From JBDTNL01 sp039933785 (lineage in GTDB: Bacteria > Acidobacteriota > Thermoanaerobaculia > Multivoradales > JAGPDF01), in assembly GCA_039933785.1 (NCBI GenBank), contig JBDTNL010000024.1, positions 1 through 54,201 on the forward strand: 54,201 nucleotides of DNA, in the 5' to 3' direction. Below the pieces are notes generated by a model that was not told where the DNA came from, made no database searches, and was given only the letters and a program-made list of their open reading frames with translations. Shown piece by piece: positions 48,829 to 54,201 of the stretch. The translations under genes and the position numbers were made by a program. Position 1 is the first letter of the stretch; each line of letters opens with the position of its first letter.

Positions 48829-49523
48829 GCCGCCTCTGCCTTCTCGACATGAATCACGCCGTCGCGGATCTCGACCTGGCGCGAGGCCAGGGACGCGATC
48901 GTCGGGTCGTGCGTGACCAGCACCACGGTGTTGCCTTGGGTGTGGAGCTCACTGAACAGAGCCAGCACTTCCTGACCGGTCTTCTGGTCGAGTGCGCCGG
49001 TAGGTTCGTCGGCGAGCAGCATGGCTGGCTGGTTGGCAAGCGCGCGCGCGATGGCGACGCGCTGGCGCTGACCGCCGGAGAGAGTCGCCGGCAGCTTGTC
49101 CGCCTTTTCAGGAATGCCCACCTTCTCCAGGAGCTCCATGGCGCGCTCGCGGCGTTCTTTGCGACCAACGCCGGCATACAGCATCGGCAATTCGATGTTG
49201 CGCAGGATGGAGGCCTTGGGCAACAGGTTGTAGCTCTGGAACACGAAGCCGATCTTCTCGTTGCGAATGGCAGCGAGGTCGGCGCCCGAGAGCTGGTCGA
49301 CGCGCTCGCCGTCGAGCGAATAGGTGCCCGCGGTCAACGTGTCGAGGCAGCCCAGGATGGCCATCAAGGTCGACTTGCCCGAGCCCGAAGGTCCGATCAG
49401 AGCGACGAACTCGCCCTTCTCGACCTCGAGATCGACACCGCGCAGTGCATGGACGGCAGTCCCGTTGCTGCCGAAGACCTTGGTCAGCCCGGAAGTCTCG
49501 ATGATGCGTTTCGAGGTGGCCAT
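48825..49523 (-). CDS. ABC transporter ATP-binding protein (LolD/MacB type)
   Basis: 232 residues with Walker A GPSGSGKST, Q-loop FVFQSYNLLPKASILRNIELP, signature LSGGQRQRVAIARALA, Walker B AMLLADEPTGALD and the switch His in VVLVTHDP. It energises the two MacB-like permeases that follow. The stop overlaps the next gene's ATG, and its own ATG is three bases after the adaptor gene's stop. Export of a lipoprotein, peptide or drug is typical of the type VII ABC class. Confidence 0.95.
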   Translation of the reverse strand: MATSKRIIETSGLTKVFGSNGTAVHALRGVDLEVEKGEFVALIGPSGSGKSTLMAILGCLDTLTAGTYSLDGERVDQLSGADLAAIRNEKIGFVFQSYNLLPKASILRNIELPMLYAGVGRKERRERAMELLEKVGIPEKADKLPATLSGGQRQRVAIARALANQPAMLLADEPTGALDQKTGQEVLALFSELHTQGNTVVLVTHDPTIASLASRQVEIRDGVIHVEKAEAA

Positions 49524-49525
49524 GG

Positions 49526-50746
49526 CTAGTTGTTCTCGTCGTCCTTCTCGACCTTCTTGCGGGTCGGGTCTTCGAGGCTCACCTGATCGCCATCGGCTAG
49601 GCCGGCGGTGATCTCGACCCGCTCGAGCGTAGCGATGCCCGCTCCGACCTTGATCGGCTCGAAGTAGTCCTGCCAGTGCTCGGACAGCCAGACAAACTTG
49701 CTGCGACCGCCCAGACCTTCCTTGGCCGCGGCGAGCTTGTCCTTCGGCAGGTCCTTCTTCAGGCGATAGGCGACCACGTCGCCGTCCTTGCGCTGCAAGG
49801 CTTCGAGCGGGATCGACAGCGCCTTGTCGCGCTTCTCGCCGAGGATCTCGACGTTGGCGCTCATGCCGGTGCGGAAGGCCTCGTCGAGTTGATCGAGCGC
49901 CACCTCCACCGGAAACACCTTGATCTTTTCCTGGAGCTTCGCGGCCGGCGCGACGAAGCGCACCTTGCCGGAGAAGGTCTTCTGCGGGTAGGCATCGAGC
50001 GTGATGCGCACCGGCTGGCCGACGTGCACCTTGGCGATATCCACTTCGTTCAAGTTCACCCGGATGATCAGCGACTTCAAGTCGGCGACCGTGAACAGCA
50101 CTGTGCCGGCGTTGAAGGACGAGACGCCTGAGGTCACGGTCTCACCGAGCTCGACGCCCTTGGTGATCGCGACACCGTCCATAGGAGAAACAACGCGCGC
50201 GGTCTGCAGGGCCGAGGATCCGGAGATCGGAATCCCGTGCTGCTCGACGATGTGGTAGCGCGCCTTGGCCGCGTCCACCGACTGCGACGAGAGGTCGCGA
50301 GCGCTCTGGAAGTTGCGCAGGATCTCGCTGCCGATCAGGCCGTTGTCATAGAGGGCCTGCTGGGCGCGCAGCTCGCGTTCGGCGTTCTGCAGCCGCAGGG
50401 TGGCCTCGGTGACGGCCGAATTCACGTCCGACAACGACTGCGCCTGAGTGACGTCGGGCTCGACTTCGGCCAGCACGTCGCCCTTCTTGAGCACGTCGCC
50501 TTCTTTGACCTTCAGCGTGATGATCCGGCCGGAAACCGTCGACTTCACGTCGACCTTGTTCTCCGGGTCGACCGAGCCAACCTCGCGCACGCTCACCTGG
50601 AGCTCCTGGCTCTGCACCTTGCCCAGCCGGAACGGCAGGTCGTCGGCCTTGGCGTCCGGCTTGCTCTTGCTGCGGGCGGCAAACAACGCACCGGCGACGA
50701 CGATGACGCCGAGAATTGAAAACATCCACTTTTTCTTCATGGTCAC
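49526..50746 (-). CDS. HlyD/MacA-type periplasmic adaptor protein
   Basis: 406 residues. One N-terminal transmembrane anchor (MKKKWMFSILGVIVVAGALFAA) is followed by a lipoyl/barrel-sandwich half (VDVKSTVSGRIITLKVKEGDVLKKGDVLAEVEP), a coiled-coil hairpin (SDVNSAVTEATLRLQNAERELRAQQALYDNGLI and on) and beta-barrel domains (VRITLDAYPQKTFSGKVRFV). Such adaptors link the inner-membrane transporter to an outer-membrane channel. GTG 50746 has GGGGAG five bases before it; ATG 50740 is also possible. It is the first gene of the four-gene exporter operon; no TolC-like gene is in the window. Confidence 0.93.
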   Translation of the reverse strand: MTMKKKWMFSILGVIVVAGALFAARSKSKPDAKADDLPFRLGKVQSQELQVSVREVGSVDPENKVDVKSTVSGRIITLKVKEGDVLKKGDVLAEVEPDVTQAQSLSDVNSAVTEATLRLQNAERELRAQQALYDNGLIGSEILRNFQSARDLSSQSVDAAKARYHIVEQHGIPISGSSALQTARVVSPMDGVAITKGVELGETVTSGVSSFNAGTVLFTVADLKSLIIRVNLNEVDIAKVHVGQPVRITLDAYPQKTFSGKVRFVAPAAKLQEKIKVFPVEVALDQLDEAFRTGMSANVEILGEKRDKALSIPLEALQRKDGDVVAYRLKKDLPKDKLAAAKEGLGGRSKFVWLSEHWQDYFEPIKVGAGIATLERVEITAGLADGDQVSLEDPTRKKVEKDDENN

Positions 50747-50815
50747 TGGATCTCCCCTGGGGATGGACTGCTCAAGAAATCAACGCTCGCGGAGGGGCCT
50801 TCGTTAACACCAGGC

Positions 50816-50835
50816 TTGACCGGCTGCTTGGTCAA
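50816..50835. promoter_or_regulatory. Inverted repeat TTGACC-N8-GGTCAA upstream of the exporter operon
   Basis: TTGACC (50816-50821) and GGTCAA (50830-50835) are perfect inverted arms about 70 bases before the adaptor start. On the minus strand the distal arm also reads as a -35 TTGACC, with TGGTGT 17 bases on as a poor -10. It could be the operator for the exporter. No adjacent regulator gene is seen. Confidence 0.4.
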
Positions 50836-50896
50836 AATTGAGTTGCCTCGCCGCCCTGAGGATCCTTACGGATCGGGGCTGGGAAAGTTCCGTTGC

Positions 50897-51340
50897 TCAG
50901 GCGGGAATCAGGAAAAGATGCTCGGGCTGCGCGTCGCGAACCGCGGCCAGTGGAATCGCGCGATCGAATGTCGCGAGGCGGCCCTGGTGGTGGACCGCGA
51001 GAGCGAGCAGAACGACGTCGGTCAGCTGGCGGTGACCGCTGAGCGCGCCGAGGTTGAAGGCGGCCGGGTCACACGGCGAAGGGGCCTCCGCCCAGAAGAG
51101 GTGGTCGCCGCTGGTGCGCATTTGCGCCAGGCGAGTGACGATCGCCGCGGGGCGCTCCGCGGCGATCGAGTACGCCGGATTCGAGAGCACTCGAATGAGG
51201 CCAATCTCGGTCATCGCACACGTCGCCCAGCCGCGGCTGCGCTGGCGACTGAACCAGCGATGCGCCGGCTCGTGGTGAATATGGTCGGGATCGAACAGCG
51301 CCACCAGGACATTCACGTCCAGGAGGGCGGCTGGATTCAA
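50897..51340 (-). CDS. vapC: VapC-family PIN-domain toxin
   Basis: 147 residues of the TIGR00028-like (Mtu PIN) group. The acidic metal site is complete: Asp8 in LLDVNVLVALFD, Glu45 in AMTEIGLIRV, Asp108 in LTDVVLLALA and Asp126 in LATFDRAI. It should be a magnesium-dependent ribonuclease that cuts tRNA or rRNA when freed from VapB. The start TTG 51340 overlaps the VapB stop (TTGA), so translation is coupled. Confidence 0.93.
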   Translation of the reverse strand: MNPAALLDVNVLVALFDPDHIHHEPAHRWFSRQRSRGWATCAMTEIGLIRVLSNPAYSIAAERPAAIVTRLAQMRTSGDHLFWAEAPSPCDPAAFNLGALSGHRQLTDVVLLALAVHHQGRLATFDRAIPLAAVRDAQPEHLFLIPA

Positions 51341-51567
51341 GACTCGTCCTCGCGCAGCCTCTGCACTCGCTCCATGGTCGCCTTGGGCTCGCCGAACGGT
51401 CGACGCGGGAGGAGCGGGACGCCATTGCGGACATCCCCGGAGTGAGACGGCTCGAGTGCCTGTCGCGCGAGGATGGAGAGCACCTTGCCGGCGGTCGTGC
51501 CCCGGTTCGCCGCGATCTCCTTGGCGGTTTGCAAGATGTCGTCATCGATGTCGAGGGTGGTCCTCAT
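51337..51567 (-). CDS. vapB: VapB-type ribbon-helix-helix antitoxin
   Basis: 76 residues. The N-terminus RTTLDIDDDILQTAKEIAANRGTTAGKVLSILARQAL is a ribbon-helix-helix DNA-binding domain; the C-terminal part (RRPFGEPKATMERVQRLRED) should wrap the toxin. ATG 51567 has no ribosome site but a TAGACT box lies seven bases upstream, so the message may be leaderless. VapBC pairs autorepress through operators upstream, which fits the palindromes here. Confidence 0.92.
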   Translation of the reverse strand: MRTTLDIDDDILQTAKEIAANRGTTAGKVLSILARQALEPSHSGDVRNGVPLLPRRPFGEPKATMERVQRLREDES

Positions 51568-51580
51568 GCAAGCGAGTCTA
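51568..51580 (-). promoter_or_regulatory. Putative -10 box directly before vapB (leaderless)
   Basis: On the minus strand TAGACT (51580-51575) is followed by seven bases and ATG 51567. No Shine-Dalgarno sequence lies between them. No good -35 is visible. Confidence 0.4.
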
Positions 51581-51585
51581 CATCA

Positions 51586-51605
51586 TGCATCAGATGCGAG
51601 ATGCA
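51586..51605. promoter_or_regulatory. Nested palindromes upstream of vapB (candidate VapBC operator)
   Basis: TGCATC (51586-51591) and GATGCA (51600-51605) are inverted arms with an 8-base spacer. Inside them GCATCAGATGC (51587-51597) is a tighter palindrome. The repeated GATGC half-sites just upstream of the -10 box fit a cooperative ribbon-helix-helix operator. Confidence 0.5.
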
Positions 51606-51640
51606 CGCTCTAGCTTGGGATTCCAGCGCTGCCTGGCATC

Positions 51641-51653
51641 TAGAATGGAAGGC
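51641..51653 (+). promoter_or_regulatory. Putative -10 box directly before ATG 51654 (leaderless)
   Basis: TAGAAT (51641-51646) is followed by seven bases and ATG 51654. TTGGGA lies 20 bases upstream of the box as a weak -35. Confidence 0.4.
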
Positions 51654-52526
51654 ATGTTGCGTTTGCGGCGCTGCCTGCTCGGTCTCGTCATTCTGTTCTG
51701 TTCGGTTCGCACCGCCCGCGCTGGTTGGCTGGTGTACGTGGGCGGCGGCGTCCAGAAGACTCAGGGCGAGTGGCAAGTGCACGATAGCCAGGTCGTCTTC
51801 CATGCCAACGGCACCCTCCTCTCCGTCCGGCTCGAGGACGTCGACGTCCCGGCAAGTCAGTTCCTGAGCTGGCAGTTGCTAGAGGATCGGCGGCGCACCC
51901 AGGCGCCCGCTGGGGGGGCGATGGGCGCCGTGCGGCAGCCAGCTCCCAAGGAGCCGACCCTTCGGGAAACCGGCGCCCGCAGGCCCGCCGCGAAATCGGG
52001 CTGGGCGGGACTGCCCGGGTTCGTCGGGAAGGATGTTGCTTGCGTATCGGCGCGGGTCGAGCGCGTGGTTTCGGCCGAGACCCTCGAGGTCTCCGCCGGT
52101 GGGAAGACCGAGACCGTGCACGCCGCGTGCCTTGGCGCGCCGCAAGTGCAGCAGCGCTATCCGGAGCTCGCGTGGTTTGGTCGGGCGTCGACCACCGGCG
52201 TAGCGTCTCTGGTGCGCGCCGGTCAGACTGTGTGCCTGGCCGAGGAGCAGCCGCCACTGCGGGACCCCTTGGGCCACCGCCGTCTCTACATCGAGCTCGC
52301 CGGCGGTCGCGATCTCACGGCCGAGGTGATCGGCCGCGGTCTGGGTGTCTTGCGCAGCGGTGTGTGCAGCCGGGCGGAGCGCTATCGCCCGATCGCCAAG
52401 GAGGCGTTTCTCGCCGAGCGCGGACACTGGGGCCCGACATCGTTCGACGCCGCGCTCGCGGTGCTCTCGAACGGCCCCATACTTGCCGCGGGCCCGCCGA
52501 TCGCGTCGATGCCCGGCGCCGGTTGA
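51654..52526 (+). CDS. Exported protein with degenerate nuclease (SNase)-like domain
   Basis: 290 residues with a signal peptide (LLGLVILFCSVRTARA). Residues about 24-75 (GWLVYVGGGVQKTQGEWQVHDSQVVFH) form a short beta domain, then a Pro-rich linker. Residues about 125-265 resemble the SNase fold: VERVVSAETLEVSAGGKTETVH, RPxDPLGHRRLYIEL-like strands and FLAERGHWGP. The catalytic Asp and Arg positions of staphylococcal nuclease (DGDT and VRL motifs) are replaced here, so nuclease activity is doubtful; a binding role is more likely. It is divergent from vapB across 86 bp. Confidence 0.7.
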   Translation: MLRLRRCLLGLVILFCSVRTARAGWLVYVGGGVQKTQGEWQVHDSQVVFHANGTLLSVRLEDVDVPASQFLSWQLLEDRRRTQAPAGGAMGAVRQPAPKEPTLRETGARRPAAKSGWAGLPGFVGKDVACVSARVERVVSAETLEVSAGGKTETVHAACLGAPQVQQRYPELAWFGRASTTGVASLVRAGQTVCLAEEQPPLRDPLGHRRLYIELAGGRDLTAEVIGRGLGVLRSGVCSRAERYRPIAKEAFLAERGHWGPTSFDAALAVLSNGPILAAGPPIASMPGAG

Positions 52527-52701
52527 CGGCGCTGACGACCGAGAGCCCGGGCGGCTCTCCTCAATCTGAGCTGCGAACGACAGGATGTTGGGTCACCGGG
52601 CGTGATCACGTTGCCGCGGCCGGCGCGCACCGTGGGCCCGGGGAGTGCATGTTCATGGTTCGCGGGCGTCGATCTGGGGATTTGGAAGGGTACGCTGGGG
52701 T

Positions 52702-53898
52702 TCAGCGCCCCAGCTTGCGCAGTGCCGCGATCTTCGGTACCCGGCTCCTCGGGCTGTCGAGGCTGAACGAGCGCGCGTCGCCGAGCTCGTCGCGCACGAA
52801 CGCTTCGGTCCGCGCGATCGCCGAGTCCAAGGCCTTGTCACGAGACCCGAAAACCGCCGCCACGAGCTCTCCAGCCTCGGCGTCGAACTCCCACAAGCCG
52901 ACGATACGGCCGCGATCGAGTACGGCGTGGCTCGGTAGGTCACTGATCGCGGCACCCGCGGCGGATGACTTCTCGGTCGGGAACGTCCGTTCGTGGTCCT
53001 TCGGATCGAGGAAGCTCCTCACGTCGCGCCGATTGGCGGTGATGGGATCGAGGCTGCTCACCAACGCAAAGCAGGGCTTCGTCGGCGCTTTGAACTTCTT
53101 CCAGGCCGCGACGTCCTCGGGTAGCAAGAGCCGCTCGCTGCCCGCCTCGGCAGGCACGAGTGCCAGCGGCTCGAGGATCTCGCGCGCCGCCTTGACGCCG
53201 AGCCCCGCGAACCACTGGAACTCCGCCGCGGTCGCCGGACCCACCCAGCGGAAGAATCGCCGCGCGAGCTCACGCAGGGACGCGGTCGAGTCGAGCCGGT
53301 GCTTGGCGAGCGGGCTCGGTGCCCAGGCGACGTACTTGTAGCGCTGCTGATCCAGGCGACCGTTTACCGGCACCCGCCGAATGTCGCCGGTCGCCTGCAA
53401 TCGGCCGAGTGCCAGAGGCAGAGTCGTCGTGAGGCCCTTCGTCTTACCTCTCTCACCCAAGCTGCGCGAGGCCTTGCCGGTTGCCTGTCGAATCTCCTCC
53501 GGATCGAGCGCCTCCTTCGCCGTCGCCAGCGCGTGCATCACCGCCTCGCAGAGTGCATCGACCTCGCGCTCGGTGACACCCAGCTTCAACGCCTGCCTCA
53601 TGTCACCCTGGCCGAAGCCGCGGCCCACGGCGAGTGCCAACGTGAAGTCGCTCTTGGGGACCACGTACGTGCAGCCCCGCGCCGCGGGCAGCTCGTGGAT
53701 CTGAAGCTTCGCGACCGCCTTGTCGGCTTCGGTTCTAGCCGTTCCGGCGCGAGAGAACAGCGTCAGGTAAGGACCGACACCGCCAACCGAGCGCGACCAA
53801 CCGCTGCGCTCGAGCACGTCCGCCGACGAGGCGCCGACCAGGGATCCATCGAGACCCTGCCGTTGGAACCACCAGGCGCGCAGCTTGTTCTCATCCAT
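52702..53898 (-). CDS. Winged-helix DNA-binding domain protein (HTH_42/YcaQ-like)
   Basis: 398 residues. The N-terminal part (LRAWWFQRQGLDG, SRAGTARTEADKAVAKLQIHELPAARGCTYVVP), a central winged helix (ALCEAVMHALATAKEALDPEEIRQATGKASRSLG) and the C-terminal VLDRGRIVGLWEFDAEAGELVA match the PF06224 family, whose studied members (AlkX/YcaQ) are glycosylases acting on alkylated or cross-linked DNA. The family's catalytic QxQ or QxD motif is not obvious, so this may be a relative without glycosylase action. ATG 53898 is preferred over a frame to 53946. It follows the asd gene on the same strand with a 52-bp gap. Confidence 0.85.
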   Translation of the reverse strand: MDENKLRAWWFQRQGLDGSLVGASSADVLERSGWSRSVGGVGPYLTLFSRAGTARTEADKAVAKLQIHELPAARGCTYVVPKSDFTLALAVGRGFGQGDMRQALKLGVTEREVDALCEAVMHALATAKEALDPEEIRQATGKASRSLGERGKTKGLTTTLPLALGRLQATGDIRRVPVNGRLDQQRYKYVAWAPSPLAKHRLDSTASLRELARRFFRWVGPATAAEFQWFAGLGVKAAREILEPLALVPAEAGSERLLLPEDVAAWKKFKAPTKPCFALVSSLDPITANRRDVRSFLDPKDHERTFPTEKSSAAGAAISDLPSHAVLDRGRIVGLWEFDAEAGELVAAVFGSRDKALDSAIARTEAFVRDELGDARSFSLDSPRSRVPKIAALRKLGR

Positions 53899-53950
53899 GC
53901 GACGAATCGTGCCGGAAAGCCGGCGGAGCGGCAAGCGCAGACCCAAGGCG

Positions 53951-54201
53951 CTAGGCGCCGAGTCTTCCCTCTGCGTACGCCAGCTCGGCGTTTAGCAGGC
54001 TTGCGCCTGCCGCGCCGCGCTCGGCGTTGTGTCCTAGGGCGACGAATTTGATCCCCAGCACGGGGCACGGCCGAATACGACCGAGGTGGACGGTCATGCC
54101 CGTTGCGCGATCGCTCGTTTGGCCGCTGTCGGTGAGATCGAGCCGCGGCTGCGGGCGCTCAGGCCGTTCGTGAACGACGATCGGTGATGCGGGCGCGCTG
54201 G
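53951..54201 (-). CDS. asd: Aspartate-semialdehyde dehydrogenase, C-terminal part (window edge)
   Basis: Only the last 83 codons are in the window; the gene continues beyond base 54201. The reading ERPQPRLDLTDSG, GMTVHLGRIRPCPVLGIKFV and ALGHNAERGAAGASLLNAEL matches the end of the archaeal/fungal-type aspartate-semialdehyde dehydrogenase, which makes the branch-point precursor of lysine, methionine and threonine. The string GHNAERGAAGA is diagnostic for this subtype. The stop codon is at 53951-53953. No start is visible. Confidence 0.88.
   Translation of the reverse strand, partial: SAPASPIVVHERPERPQPRLDLTDSGQTSDRATGMTVHLGRIRPCPVLGIKFVALGHNAERGAAGASLLNAELAYAEGRLGA

Noticed and set aside
1..54201. 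CRISPR arrays, insertion sequences, prophage, tRNA or rRNA genes
   Set aside because: No regularly spaced identical repeats, transposase, integrase or phage structural genes were found, and I saw no cloverleaf or rRNA-like sequence by eye. A tRNA scan could still find a missed tRNA.

Overview
This 54.2 kb window is GC-rich, densely coded chromosomal DNA. I found no insertion sequence, phage gene, CRISPR array, rRNA or recognisable tRNA. The best guess for the source is a free-living Acidobacteriota, possibly of the Thermoanaerobaculia/Holophagae type. The reasons are an ECF sigma factor paired with a TPR-bearing Ser/Thr kinase, a large FG-GAP surface protein ending in a PCRLVDTR-type domain, an IPTL-CTERM sorted protein, and generally high third-position GC. 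The taxonomy is inferred from gene content only.

Layout. 1-9.8 kb: an edge-truncated amidohydrolase, a small secreted protein, an MFS exporter with a C-terminal ABM-like domain, an esterase coupled to a minimal zinc metallopeptidase, a GT-C-like membrane protein, glutamate dehydrogenase, a GT4 glycosyltransferase and a secreted beta-propeller protein. 9.8-13.7 kb: queG coupled to a membrane protein, an L,D-transpeptidase-fold protein and an exported M20 peptidase. 13.8-22.7 kb: a small secreted protein, then ECF sigma factor, Ser/Thr kinase, a 1433-residue FG-GAP protein and an IPTL-CTERM protein. I read this as a signalling plus cell-surface module. 22.8-30.9 kb: pckA, dodecin, a patatin-like lipase, a putative lipoprotein, a PAS-GGDEF-EAL protein divergent from kup, and a histone-H1-like protein. 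31-41 kb: a 1200-residue hybrid histidine kinase, then the complete SUF iron-sulfur operon (Rrf2 regulator, sufB, sufC, sufD, sufS, sufU, sufT) and a methyltransferase. 41.9-50.7 kb: corA, an MBL-fold hydrolase, an AraC regulator, a DUF1624-type membrane protein and a MacAB-like exporter with two separate permeases. 50.9-54.2 kb: a VapBC toxin-antitoxin pair, a degenerate nuclease-fold secreted protein, a winged-helix protein and the C-terminal end of aspartate-semialdehyde dehydrogenase.

How the genes work together. The SUF genes are joined by ATGA overlaps or short gaps and should form one unit. It is controlled by its first gene, whose promoter (TTGACC-N17-TAAACT) carries a perfect inverted repeat TACAAG-N6-CTTGTA over the -10 box. 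The sigma factor and kinase share a GTGA overlap, and no anti-sigma gene is adjacent. This suggests phosphorylation control of the sigma factor and of the surface genes downstream.

The most notable non-gene signals are these. A recurring TANNNT box lies 6-9 nt before the start codon of six genes that lack a Shine-Dalgarno sequence, which suggests leaderless transcripts. Five copies of a 14-bp tandem repeat fill a convergent intergenic gap. Two convergent genes share one CTAG as both stop codons. The 3' end of the FG-GAP gene is duplicated in frame.
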